Shown in pieces: positions 42,208 through 50,907 of a stretch of 64,000 nucleotides of DNA. The notes beneath the pieces are model-generated. The model did not search any database. It had not been told where the DNA came from and was given only the letters and a program-made list of their open reading frames with translations. The translations under genes and the position numbers were made by a program. The DNA lies in NCBI GenBank assembly GCA_002424635.1, contig DIKT01000043.1, positions 28,532 to 92,531 of the forward strand, given 5' to 3'. Numbering within the stretch: the first letter of the stretch is position 1; each line of letters begins with the position of its first letter. This DNA is from Desulfobulbaceae bacterium UBA5611 (GTDB lineage: Bacteria; Desulfobacterota; Desulfobulbia; Desulfobulbales; Desulfocapsaceae).

Positions 42208-43338
42208 CTAAAGTTGCATCGGCATAATAATACTTAAAAAACCTTCATCAAAATCTGATTTTAACAGACAAGGACTATTATTAGAATTTATGAAGGCATC
42301 TATCGTGTCCCCTTCCATTACTTGTAATGTTTCGATAAAAAATCGACAATTAAAGCCAAGGAGCAGGGGTTCGCCATGATAGATTATCGATTGTTCATCT
42401 TTAGCATTACCAATATCAGCATTCTGCGAAGATAAAATCATCTTATCATCCATTATTTCTAACTGAATAGTATGAAAAATATCTTCGGTAAAGAGATTGA
42501 TACGTTTAAGAGATTCTAAAAAAGGTAATCGATCAATTTTAATTTTATTATTCAGCTGTATCGAATCTATAATCGCCCGATAGGGGGGAAATTCTCCCTG
42601 TTTCAGCCGTATTATCATAACGGCATTATCATCTTTGACGATCAATTGTTTTTCTTCAAAATTTATCTGGACACTATCCCGGTTTTCACAAAACTTTTTA
42701 AATTCCTGAATTCCTTTTTTCGGAATAAGGGTCATTTTGCCCAAAATCAAATGGTCCACATCTGTGGCAATTTCTTTTTCCATCACGGAGAGACGATGGC
42801 CATCAGAAGAAATCATGCGAATATAAGATCTATTATCTTTTTTTTCTTTTTCAAAAAGAACGCTGGTTAAAACATAATTATTTTCCTGTTCACTGGCTAT
42901 GGAATAAATTATTTTTTCAATAAGATCTGAAAAGACATGAGCTTCAAAAGTGACAAAGTTTTCCTCATTAAATGAGGGAAACTCAGGAAACTCATCATTA
43001 GGCATGCCGGCAAGGTTATAAATACTTAAGCCGGCATGAATGATAACCCAGCTATTTTCTGTTTCTTCAATACTTATGGAATCAGAACCTGATTCTCTGA
43101 CGATTTCAAAAATTTTCTTACTGGGCAGGGTTAAACTGCCGGAATTTTTAATTTCTGCCGGAATTTTTATCTTAAGGCCGACCTCAAGATCGGTGGCGGT
43201 GAGCAGGATATGGTCATCGTCAGTTTCAATAAGAATATTCGAAAGGATAGCCAGCGTCCCTCGTTTGTTGGAAATATTTTGAAGAGCAATCAGGGCTTCT
43301 AAAAAAATATTTTTTGATATACTGCAATTGAGAGTCAT
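42208..43338 (-). CDS. dnaN: DNA polymerase III beta sliding clamp
   Basis: The product is 376 aa, typical length. The N-terminal NCSISKNIFLEALIALQNI, the central KKGIQEFKKFCENRD and the C-terminal IDAFINSNNSPCLLKS and SIIMPMQL end match beta clamps. AAAGG precedes the start. It tethers the polymerase to DNA. Neither dnaA nor recF is next to it here. Confidence 0.95.
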   Translation of the reverse strand: MTLNCSISKNIFLEALIALQNISNKRGTLAILSNILIETDDDHILLTATDLEVGLKIKIPAEIKNSGSLTLPSKKIFEIVRESGSDSISIEETENSWVIIHAGLSIYNLAGMPNDEFPEFPSFNEENFVTFEAHVFSDLIEKIIYSIASEQENNYVLTSVLFEKEKKDNRSYIRMISSDGHRLSVMEKEIATDVDHLILGKMTLIPKKGIQEFKKFCENRDSVQINFEEKQLIVKDDNAVMIIRLKQGEFPPYRAIIDSIQLNNKIKIDRLPFLESLKRINLFTEDIFHTIQLEIMDDKMILSSQNADIGNAKDEQSIIYHGEPLLLGFNCRFFIETLQVMEGDTIDAFINSNNSPCLLKSDFDEGFLSIIMPMQL

Positions 43339-43629
43339 AAAAAACCTTTATTAAATTGTTTTTTTATTATTGTTATTAAGCTGGTTTGTTTGTTTATTTA
43401 TTTGGTAACTAGGCAATATTAAAATAATAAAAATAAACTAAGATTTGTGTATTAATTCCTCAATTTTGTTTAATTCCAATTGTTAACAGGTTTATAAACT
43501 GTTTTTTAATAAACTATGAACTTTCTGATGTTTAAAACATCTTAAAAAGAAAATTAACTTAATGATATATTTATCTTTTTAAAACTAATTTAAACCACCA
43601 TAAATTACAATAAAATAAACAAAAGAACA
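43339..43629. other. AT-rich gap between dnaN and the serine hydrolase
   Basis: This 291-bp stretch is very AT-rich and holds the two divergent promoters. I looked for TTATNCACA DnaA boxes on both strands: the nearest is TGTGTATTA near 43446, with one mismatch. An origin cannot be supported. Confidence 0.5.
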
Positions 43630-44742
43630 GTGATAAATTTTAACAAAAACAGCTTAAATCAAAGACTTCATACCATATTTTCTTATGCCTTAGATAAGGG
43701 GGTTTTTCCTGGGGCAGCGGTTGGTATTTCTTTATGGAATGGGAATCAGTATCAAAGAAAAATAGACCATTACGGTCTGGCCCAGATATATCCGCAGAAA
43801 ATTAAATTAACCTCTGTTACTGCTTTTGATCTGGCTTCTTTAACCAAGCCGTTGGCAACAGTACCTGCCTTGTTAGCATTAATGAATAAGGGTCAGCTTA
43901 ACTGGGAGACGAATCTTAAATATATTTTTCCGGGAGAGATAGGTGAAGATAAAGCCGATATCACCATAAAACAATTAATGAATCATTGTTCCGGTTTACC
44001 GAGTCATAGAGATTATTTTAAAGAATTATTAACATTACCAGATAATAAAAAAAAATCCTTGTTTACCTGGATCGTCCAGGAAAAATTACAATATCAACCT
44101 GGCAGTGATTGGTTATATAGTGATCTGGGCTTTTTATTATTAGGTTATATTATTGAAAAAATATCGGCGAGAAATCTGGCCGAATATATAAAGGAAGAAA
44201 TTTATCGACCAATTAAGCTCCAGGATAGTCTTTTTTTTAGCGATCAAGAACCAAAAGAACAAATTTATGCAGCAACAGAAATCTGCCCATGGACCGGCCA
44301 AATTCTCTCAGGAATGGTACACGATGATAACTGCCGGGCCTTAGGAGGAGTGGCTGGCCATGCCGGCTTGTTTGGAACAATAGAAGGGGTGCTGCAATGG
44401 TGCGAATACTTACTATCCCAACTGAAGGAAAGAAAAACACATCCTGCTTTTGCTAATGAATTATTAAAAAAAGCGGTAAAAAAAGAACAAAACTCGAATT
44501 GGACGCCTGGTTTTGATACACCGTCACCGACCGACTCCAGCAGCGGCCGCTTTCTCTCCTCATCAGCTTTTGGCCATCTGGGCTTTACCGGGACCTCTTT
44601 CTGGATTGATCCGCAAAAAGAATTAATAATTGTTTTATTAACAAACCGTGTTCATCCCAGTAGGCAAAATGAATTAATCAGGCAGTTCAGACCGTTGTTT
44701 CATGATACAATTCTGCAAAGCTTGTATGGCTATAAAAAATAA
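43630..44742 (+). CDS. Serine hydrolase, beta-lactamase/esterase fold
   Basis: The product is 370 aa with a GTG start. The active-site SLTK motif is at residues 70-73, YSDLG at about 164-168 takes the YxN place, and HLGFTGT near 316 the KTG/HxG place. This is the class C/EstB-like group (PF00144). No signal peptide, so a cytoplasmic esterase or peptidase is likelier than a lactamase. Confidence 0.88.
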   Translation: MINFNKNSLNQRLHTIFSYALDKGVFPGAAVGISLWNGNQYQRKIDHYGLAQIYPQKIKLTSVTAFDLASLTKPLATVPALLALMNKGQLNWETNLKYIFPGEIGEDKADITIKQLMNHCSGLPSHRDYFKELLTLPDNKKKSLFTWIVQEKLQYQPGSDWLYSDLGFLLLGYIIEKISARNLAEYIKEEIYRPIKLQDSLFFSDQEPKEQIYAATEICPWTGQILSGMVHDDNCRALGGVAGHAGLFGTIEGVLQWCEYLLSQLKERKTHPAFANELLKKAVKKEQNSNWTPGFDTPSPTDSSSGRFLSSSAFGHLGFTGTSFWIDPQKELIIVLLTNRVHPSRQNELIRQFRPLFHDTILQSLYGYKK

Positions 44743-44784
44743 AAAAACCCCCTGTGTGTATAATTAGATACAGGGGGTTTTTTT
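44741..44784. terminator. Bidirectional terminator
   Basis: Seven A, CCCCCTGT, a 14-nt loop, ACAGGGGG and seven T. It serves the serine hydrolase and the convergent sulfur operon. Confidence 0.9.
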
Positions 44785-44802
44785 GTTACTGATTAAAAAA
44801 AA

Positions 44803-44976
44803 TTACCACCAGGAAACAGTTTTATCAGCGGCGATAACTTTGGCAACTAGAAGATCGTAATCCGGATTTTCCACATTAAGGTAGAATTCATCCGCCTCAC
44901 GATCTCTATTTAAAATAGCAACCAGTGTTTTAATATCGCTATTAGGCTCTGAACGATAAACTTGTAAAATTTTCAT
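44803..44976 (-). CDS. Small protein of the tusA/dsrE operon
   Basis: The product is 57 aa. The start at 44976 follows AAGGAG; a longer frame has no ribosome site. Sequence MKILQVYRSEPNSDIKTL then DREADEFYLNVENPDY, ending TVSWW, with no Cys. No family known. It ends the operon of sulfur-relay-like genes. Confidence 0.65.
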   Translation of the reverse strand: MKILQVYRSEPNSDIKTLVAILNRDREADEFYLNVENPDYDLLVAKVIAADKTVSWW

Positions 44977-44989
44977 AATTACTCCTTTA

Positions 44990-45349
44990 TTAGGCGCCGG
45001 AACAGGAAGGTGGTGGCTCGTTGGTTTGCTTTGAAAGACCATAAGGGATAATAAAATCAGCATCTCTTAAGGCTTCTCCCAATTCTTCCAAGGATATTTC
45101 GGCGATCAGTTTATCGCCGTCTTCGTCTACACAATTATCCGGAGCCGGAGCGCCGCAGGAGTAGACCTGTCCTTCCATATCCTTAACCCAGGCAATATTA
45201 TCGCTCATATAGTTGGTAAAAGGAGGAAATTCTCCATTCATGATAACGGGAAAGGCATAATGATTTTCAACAGACAAACCCAGGCCTGAACGAACGCCGT
45301 CACCATACATCCGGTTAGCGATTAAAAAATATACTTTTAATGATTCCAT
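44990..45349 (-). CDS. DsrE-like protein
   Basis: The product is 119 aa. The fold pattern (KVYFLIANRMYGDGVRSGLGLSVEN, VIMNGEFPPF) fits the DsrE/DsrF Rossmann-like family. Candidate active Cys are in VYSCGAPAPDNC (about 63-72) and PSC near the end. AAGGAG upstream. Likely a sulfur-transfer partner of TusA. Confidence 0.65.
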   Translation of the reverse strand: MESLKVYFLIANRMYGDGVRSGLGLSVENHYAFPVIMNGEFPPFTNYMSDNIAWVKDMEGQVYSCGAPAPDNCVDEDGDKLIAEISLEELGEALRDADFIIPYGLSKQTNEPPPSCSGA

Positions 45350-45362
45350 TACTTTCTACTCC

Positions 45363-45695
45363 TTATAAAACGATATAATTGCCGCACTCTTCCAGCTGAG
45401 CACCGTGGAAAGCCTGGGTTCGCATTTGCTTGTTTGATAAACCAGCCGGAATATCAGCAGCAGAATCATATCCTTCACAGGTATAACTATCGGCACAGAT
45501 AGCTATGTTTTCTTCACCACACATCTCAGCAAGAGCTTTAAAACGTGGATCTTTGGTTAGATGAATAGATTTATATGTGAAGAAAACCATGGGTTGTTTT
45601 CCCGCTTTTTCAGCAGCATTGGCAATACCAACCACGTGCCGCATATTTTGGGATGAGGTTACAAAAATAGCAAATTTATTCGGATCGGCAGCCAT
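45363..45695 (-). CDS. DsrE family protein
   Basis: The product is 110 aa. FAIFVTSSQNMRHVVGIANAAEKAG and VFFTYKSIHL are the beta-alpha-beta start of DsrE-like proteins; Cys in EMCGEE, AICADSYTCEG and EECGNY are sulfur-carrier candidates. GGGAGG upstream. It lies between tusA and the second dsrE-like gene. Confidence 0.75.
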   Translation of the reverse strand: MAADPNKFAIFVTSSQNMRHVVGIANAAEKAGKQPMVFFTYKSIHLTKDPRFKALAEMCGEENIAICADSYTCEGYDSAADIPAGLSNKQMRTQAFHGAQLEECGNYIVL

Positions 45696-45735
45696 TGGCT
45701 TTATCCTCCCTGAAGGAAAAATTAAATGATAGGAA

Positions 45736-45993
45736 TTAACCTTTTTTAATAAAAAAGCTTATATAGCCTGACTGTTCTTTCTCGCCCAGGTATTCATGAC
45801 CGCCACGCGCGCACCAGCCGGGAATATCATTGCGGGAACCGGGATCGGTGCCGTCAATTTGTAAAATTTCGCCCGAGGCAAGTTTGCCGATTTCTTTTTT
45901 GGTACGCAGAAGAGGCATTGGACAACTTAATCCCTTGGCATCAAGTGTAGCAGTTACTGCCAGTCCTTCTGGGGCAACTTTGACATCACTCAT
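45736..45993 (-). CDS. tusA: TusA-type sulfur carrier protein
   Basis: The product is 85 aa. The LDAKGLSCPMPLLRTKKEI motif with the CPxP core identifies TusA; the Cys carries persulfide sulfur. AGGAGG precedes the start. It heads a four-gene minus-strand operon and is divergent from the YeeE transporter. Confidence 0.92.
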   Translation of the reverse strand: MSDVKVAPEGLAVTATLDAKGLSCPMPLLRTKKEIGKLASGEILQIDGTDPGSRNDIPGWCARGGHEYLGEKEQSGYISFFIKKG

Positions 45994-46099
45994 TTTATTT
46001 CCTCCTAAAAAATAATGTAAGTAGATATAAAATATTTTTATATCTGAAATTAATATTCAGAAGCCTTAAATCTAAATATTAAAAAATCAACAGCTATAT

Positions 46100-46128
46100 T
46101 TTATACGTTAGCCAATTTTATCTGTCAA
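46100..46128 (-). promoter_or_regulatory. Promoter of the tusA operon
   Basis: On the minus strand: TTGACA (46123-46128), 17-bp spacer, TATAAA (46100-46105). A near-consensus sigma70 promoter about 105 bp upstream of tusA. Confidence 0.7.
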
Positions 46129-46236
46129 GGATAATTTGAATGACCGTTCAATGACGGCTATTGCTGTAACATTTTGTTTTTATAAAAAAAAATCATAAAA
46201 CAATCCAAGGCTTGTTGTCTATTTTCTCTAAGGTGC

Positions 46237-46265
46237 TTGACAAAAAATGTCGGCAAGGGTAAACA
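46237..46265 (+). promoter_or_regulatory. Promoter of the yeeE-like gene
   Basis: TTGACA (46237-46242), 17-bp spacer, TAAACA (46260-46265), 60 bp before the start. The gap 45994-46325 holds no gene and is the divergent control region. Confidence 0.6.
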
Positions 46266-46325
46266 AAAAATTCTTTTAATCAGTACCATTTTAAAGACTT
46301 AGTTAAAAAATAAAAGGGGGACGGC

Positions 46326-47570
46326 ATGAGTGAAGAGAATATAATGGGTGGTAAAGTCAAAGAGCTTTATAAAACCCTGTGTCAGTCGGAGTGGAATGCC
46401 ACGATAACAGGTATCCTGGTTGGTTTTTTATCGGTTTTGATCATGGCCTGGTGGCGACCTTGGGGGGCTGTTGGTGCTATTAGAAACTGGGGCGATTGGA
46501 TGATGTATGGTCTAACCAATCTTACCGGATCAAGTGCTGGTATTTTCAGTTATTATGAAGAAGCACCCAGGTCGGTCCTGATAGATTCCGGTTCAGTTAT
46601 TGGTGTTTGTTTTATTATTGGTGCCTTTATATCCGCCTGTCTGGGTAAGGATTTTGCCTTAAGAATCCCTCCTTACCGGGAGATGGTGAAGGCGGTTCTG
46701 GCGGGACTGTTTATGGGCATTGGGGCTACCCTGGCAGGTGGTTGTAATATCGGCGGTTTTTATAATGCTATAGGCAACCTGGCAGCCAATGGTTTTACCA
46801 TGTGGATCGGACTGGTGGCAGGAGTTATTCTCGGATTAAAACTCCTTTATATGGAGATGGAATATATTACCTGGGGGGATGGCGGTTCGGCCACCATAGA
46901 GTTGCCGACTCCTCTTATTTATCTGCTTGGGGTGATAGCTACCGCCGGTCTTATCTGGTGGTCCTACACTTATGCCGGCAATAGCGAAGATGGCTATATG
47001 GTTTCTCTCAGCGGGGTTATTCTTATTGCCGCCGCTTTGGGATATGCCATGCAGCGTGGTCGTTGGTGTATGGTGCAGGGTTTTCGTGAACCTCATATGA
47101 CCGGTAATAGCACTTTGGCCAAATCGGTCGCCTTATCTATTCTTATTGTCGCTATCGGGGCCGCTGTTCTTAAGTATTCCGTGCCGATGCGGGCAGAGGG
47201 TATCGCAGTGCTTGATCCTGCTAATTATGTGCGCGGCACTTTTGGTTGGGGCGGGATTGTAGGCGGCTTTATTTTCGGTCTGGGCGCCATGCTGGCCGGA
47301 GGATGTGGAACCGGCACGTTGTGGCGGGTGGGCGAAGGCCAGGTGAAACTAATGCTGGTAGTGCCTTTCTTTGCTATTTCCAACTCAATTATGACGGCCT
47401 GGTTTCGAGATAAAAATTTTGAGCAGGATGGTGTGCTTGGTTCATATGTCTATCTGCCTGATGTTATGGGTTATGGTGGCACTTTGCTGTTTATTGCCGC
47501 TATTATGGGCATTTGGTATTTAGTGGTCACCTGGAATGAAGACACAAATAAATTGATTCTGCCGATGTAA
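46326..47570 (+). CDS. YeeE/YedE family sulfur (thiosulfate-type) transporter
   Basis: The product is 414 aa with about 10 hydrophobic segments. Conserved Cys motifs GGCNIGGFYNA (about 139), GRWCMVQGF (about 245) and GGCGTGTLWR (about 325) are those of the YeeE/TsuA family, which moves thiosulfate, and YedE relatives linked to selenium. Divergent tusA/dsrE genes favour a sulfur substrate. An integral inner-membrane protein. Confidence 0.92.
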   Translation: MSEENIMGGKVKELYKTLCQSEWNATITGILVGFLSVLIMAWWRPWGAVGAIRNWGDWMMYGLTNLTGSSAGIFSYYEEAPRSVLIDSGSVIGVCFIIGAFISACLGKDFALRIPPYREMVKAVLAGLFMGIGATLAGGCNIGGFYNAIGNLAANGFTMWIGLVAGVILGLKLLYMEMEYITWGDGGSATIELPTPLIYLLGVIATAGLIWWSYTYAGNSEDGYMVSLSGVILIAAALGYAMQRGRWCMVQGFREPHMTGNSTLAKSVALSILIVAIGAAVLKYSVPMRAEGIAVLDPANYVRGTFGWGGIVGGFIFGLGAMLAGGCGTGTLWRVGEGQVKLMLVVPFFAISNSIMTAWFRDKNFEQDGVLGSYVYLPDVMGYGGTLLFIAAIMGIWYLVVTWNEDTNKLILPM

Positions 47571-47602
47571 TAGGCTGCTATCAACATAAGGCGAGCTTTT
47601 TT

Positions 47603-47641
47603 AATCGCAACTCCATGGAAAGCGGGGTTGCGATTTTTTTT
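47603..47641 (+). terminator. Terminator of the yeeE-like gene
   Basis: AATCGCAACTCC pairs with GGGGTTGCGATT (one G-T pair), followed by a run of T. It ends just before the next gene. Confidence 0.85.
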
Positions 47642-47661
47642 TGATAAAAGGTACAAAGAAA

Positions 47662-48246
47662 GTGGATGTTTCTTCTGGTTTACGTAACACAGTTCTTCGG
47701 GCCCGTGATGGTATGTCTGTTCAAGATCGCCAGGAGTTGAGTGGAGTTATCAGCCAAAAAGTCCTGCAGCTCAAAGAGCTTACCGCCGCGACCACAATTT
47801 TTATTTATGTTGATTTTCGTTCTGAGGTGCAAACCCATCTCCTTATTGCCGAGCTTCTCCGACAGGAGAAAAGGGTGGTTGTTCCTGTGACCTTGGTCAA
47901 GAACAAAACATTACTGCCCGTCCAGATTCACGATTTGGCACAAGATCTTGTGCCCGGTTACTGCTTGATACCGGAACCACGGCCGGCCCTCAGAGAGAAG
48001 CAACTGGTCGCGGCCGTTGATATAGAAACTATTATAATACCTGGGTCTGTTTTTGATGAACGAGGAGGCAGACTGGGTTATGGTGGCGGTTATTATGATC
48101 GTTTTCTGGCCGTTGAGGCCCCACAGGCCAGAAGAGTCGGCCTGGCCTTTAATCTGCAGGTAGTTGACAACTTAACCTTGCAAAAGCATGATCAGATATT
48201 AGATTTAGTGGTTACCGAAAAAAGAATCATTCAAGGAACACGATAA
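47662..48246 (+). CDS. 5-formyltetrahydrofolate cyclo-ligase
   Basis: The product is 194 aa. The RLGYGGGYYDRFL motif and YVDFRSEVQTHLLI are diagnostic. GTG at 47662 is chosen because AAAGG lies 10 nt upstream; a TTG at 47641 falls in the T-run of the terminator. It converts 5-formyl-THF to methenyl-THF. Confidence 0.9.
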   Translation: MDVSSGLRNTVLRARDGMSVQDRQELSGVISQKVLQLKELTAATTIFIYVDFRSEVQTHLLIAELLRQEKRVVVPVTLVKNKTLLPVQIHDLAQDLVPGYCLIPEPRPALREKQLVAAVDIETIIIPGSVFDERGGRLGYGGGYYDRFLAVEAPQARRVGLAFNLQVVDNLTLQKHDQILDLVVTEKRIIQGTR

Positions 48247-48266
48247 GGTTGTAGACAGGGAGTAAT

Positions 48267-49331
48267 ATGAGAAAAACAGCCGTGTTTAAGGATTCTTTGT
48301 TTTTACAGCATGATCCGGGGTTTGATCATCCGGAATCACCGGAACGCTTGAGGGAGATTTATAGCCTGCTGGAAGAGACGGAGTTGGGTGGCTGTTTTCT
48401 CCAGCCGCGGTTTGCTGCCGCCACTCCCCAGCTGATCGCCTTGAATCATACCACCACTCTTATTGAGCGGGTAGCGGCGACTGCCGGCAAAAGCTTTGAT
48501 ATTCTTGATCCCGATACCAAGACCTCGCCAGACTCTTATGCGGCCGCTTGTCTGGCAGTAGGCGCCTTAATTACCGGACTTGATCTCCTGCTGGCCGGCG
48601 CTATTGATAACGGCTTTGCTCTTATTCGTCCGCCGGGCCATCATGCTGAAAAAAATCAGTCCATGGGCTTTTGTCTTTTTAATAATGTCGCTATTGCCGC
48701 TCATTATGCCGTCGAGATCCTTGGTCTGGAGAGAGTGATGATTGTCGACTGGGATCTGCATCATGGTAATGGCACCCAGCAGTCTTTTTATGACAGCGAC
48801 AAGGTGCTCTATATCTCCACCCATCAATATCCCTATTATCCCGGCAGCGGAGCGCTGCAGGAAACCGGTCACGGTAAGGGAGAAGGTTTCACCGTCAATA
48901 TTCCCTTGCCGGGCTATCAGGGGGATCTTGATTACGCCACTATCTTTGATGATCTGATTGTGCCTATCGGCCGCGAGTATAAGCCACAACTTATATTAGT
49001 GTCGGCCGGCTTTGATATTTACCGGGGTGATCCTCTGGGGGCCATGGAGGTAACGGCGCAGGGCTTTGCCTATATGACCAGAACTCTGGTCCGCTTGGCT
49101 GAAGAAGTATGTCAAGGCCGGTTACTGGTGACCCTGGAAGGTGGTTATCATCCTGAGGGCCAGCGGAATGGCATTCTGGCGGTGCTGGCCGAGCTTTATG
49201 GTCAGCCCTTAAGGACTAAATATCCGATTAATCTGGATATGACAACAGCGGTACTTCTGAGCCGGGAAAAATCAAGGCATCCGGCAATTCAACAGGCATG
49301 CGAGCTTGCAAAAAGATATTGGAAAATGTAA
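48267..49331 (+). CDS. Histone-deacetylase/AcuC-like amidohydrolase
   Basis: The product is 354 aa. The zinc-dependent deacetylase motifs are intact: RPPGHHAE, VDWDLHHGNGTQQ, SAGFDIYRGDPLG and LEGGYHPEG. Bacterial members act on acetyl-lysine proteins or polyamines; the substrate here is unknown. Confidence 0.92.
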   Translation: MRKTAVFKDSLFLQHDPGFDHPESPERLREIYSLLEETELGGCFLQPRFAAATPQLIALNHTTTLIERVAATAGKSFDILDPDTKTSPDSYAAACLAVGALITGLDLLLAGAIDNGFALIRPPGHHAEKNQSMGFCLFNNVAIAAHYAVEILGLERVMIVDWDLHHGNGTQQSFYDSDKVLYISTHQYPYYPGSGALQETGHGKGEGFTVNIPLPGYQGDLDYATIFDDLIVPIGREYKPQLILVSAGFDIYRGDPLGAMEVTAQGFAYMTRTLVRLAEEVCQGRLLVTLEGGYHPEGQRNGILAVLAELYGQPLRTKYPINLDMTTAVLLSREKSRHPAIQQACELAKRYWKM

Positions 49332-49376
49332 ACTCTTCCAATCTTTTTGGTTGTTAAATTTTATTGAGGATGCGAA

Positions 49377-50453
49377 GTGGAAGGACGAAAGGCAAAGATA
49401 TTACTTGCAGATGATGATCTCACGGTGCGCAGTACCGTCTCGACGGTGCTCGAGATGTTTGGTCATTCAGTGACCACTGTGGCTGACGGCAGAGAGGTCC
49501 TTGAGCTTGTCGATGATTCTTATGATGTGATTATCCTCGATATCAATATGCAGGATATGGGTGGTTTTGAAACAATCAAGCAGCTCAATTCGCAGAACTT
49601 TGAGATCCCGGTCTTGTTTCTGACCGGGGCCGGGTCTATGGAATATGTGGTCCAGGCGATTAATCTGGGTGGTTATGATTTCTTAACCAAACCAATTGAA
49701 GACCTGGATATCTTTAATGTCAAGATCAGGCGGGCCATAGAAAAAAGATCATTTATTCTGCGCGAACGGCAATATAAGATATCGCTGGAAGAAGATGTCC
49801 GTAGCAAGACCCAGGAGCTGGAAGAGACCAATAAACTCCTACTCCAATATAGTCATAGCCTGGAGAATGCAACGGTCCAGTTAATGAGTAGCCTCCAGAA
49901 TGCGATGGAGGAGAAGGATTTCTATACTGCCGGTCATACCATGCGGGTGACCGAGTATGCGTTGATGCTGGGACTGGCCATGGATTTAGCGGAACAGGAT
50001 TTGGTCGTATTACGCCGGGCGGCCCAGTTTCATGATATCGGCAAGTTGGCGATCGACCTGTCCTGTATTCAAAAACCGGGTAAATTAACTGATGAAGAGT
50101 GGTTACTCATCAAAAAACATCCTGTGGTTGGTGCTAATATTATTCAACCGCTGGGCTTTATGGAACGCGAACAGTTTATCATCAGACATCATCATGAGCG
50201 CATGGATGGCAAAGGATATCCGGACGGGTTGAAGAGTGAAGATCTTGATCAGCTGACCAAGATTATTATTGTGGTTGATAGTTATGACGCCATGACTTCC
50301 ATGCGCAATTATCGGCGCAATCTGAATATGGAAGAAGCCATCTGCGAGCTGAAACTGTTTTCCGGTACTCAGTTTGACGGCGAGACAGTGGATGTCTTTG
50401 CCCGGGCGGTTCAGGATTTTGTGTTGACATTCGATGTGTCCTCGAAGGTTTAA
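49377..50453 (+). CDS. Response regulator with HD-GYP domain
   Basis: The product is 358 aa with a GTG start. The receiver domain (about 5-120) has phosphoacceptor Asp55 in VIILDIN. After a coiled linker, HD-GYP follows: HTMRVTEY, QFHDIGKLAI and HHERMDGKGYP. It likely degrades cyclic-di-GMP when phosphorylated. No cognate kinase is adjacent. Confidence 0.92.
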   Translation: MEGRKAKILLADDDLTVRSTVSTVLEMFGHSVTTVADGREVLELVDDSYDVIILDINMQDMGGFETIKQLNSQNFEIPVLFLTGAGSMEYVVQAINLGGYDFLTKPIEDLDIFNVKIRRAIEKRSFILRERQYKISLEEDVRSKTQELEETNKLLLQYSHSLENATVQLMSSLQNAMEEKDFYTAGHTMRVTEYALMLGLAMDLAEQDLVVLRRAAQFHDIGKLAIDLSCIQKPGKLTDEEWLLIKKHPVVGANIIQPLGFMEREQFIIRHHHERMDGKGYPDGLKSEDLDQLTKIIIVVDSYDAMTSMRNYRRNLNMEEAICELKLFSGTQFDGETVDVFARAVQDFVLTFDVSSKV

Positions 50454-50458
50454 GGGAA

Positions 50459-50743
50459 ATGAAGATAACAAAAGAAGAAGTTCTGAAGGTGGCGCATCTA
50501 GCTCGCTTAACCCTGAGTGAAGCAGAGCTGGACAGTATGACCAGTCATTTGGATACCATCCTTTCCTATGTCATTAAATTAGATGAGCTGGACACCACCG
50601 GTGTGCAGCCGATAACCCATGCCTTTGCCGAAGCCAATGCCTTTCGTGAAGACAGAGTGAGCACGTCACTGGCCCGGGCAGAGGCCTTGGCCAATGGTCC
50701 CTGCCACAATGAAGAGGCCTTTGTGGTGCCGAAAATTATTTAG
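50459..50743 (+). CDS. gatC: Asp/Glu-tRNA amidotransferase subunit C
   Basis: The product is 94 aa, typical length. VAHLARLTLSEAEL at the start and DELDTTGVQPITHAF in the middle are GatC hallmarks. It is the small subunit that stabilises GatA/GatB; gatA follows after 164 bp. Confidence 0.95.
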   Translation: MKITKEEVLKVAHLARLTLSEAELDSMTSHLDTILSYVIKLDELDTTGVQPITHAFAEANAFREDRVSTSLARAEALANGPCHNEEAFVVPKII

Positions 50744-50907
50744 GTACCGTCATGAAACGGGTTATGGTTTTATTGCTTGTTTAATAACGGTTGCTAAATA
50801 GATATATGATGACGACGCCAGTTTAGTTAGTGTCGTTGTTGTCGTTTTAGCATTCAAAACGTACTAGTTCAGTTTACAGAGCAGAGCGATTATTTCTTGA
50901 GGTCTTA

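Noticed and set aside
43339..43629. Chromosomal origin next to dnaN
   Set aside because: AT-rich, but only a one-mismatch DnaA box was found and dnaA is absent.
47641..47661. TTG start for the cyclo-ligase
   Set aside because: It lies in the T-run of the upstream terminator and has no ribosome site. GTG 47662 is better placed.
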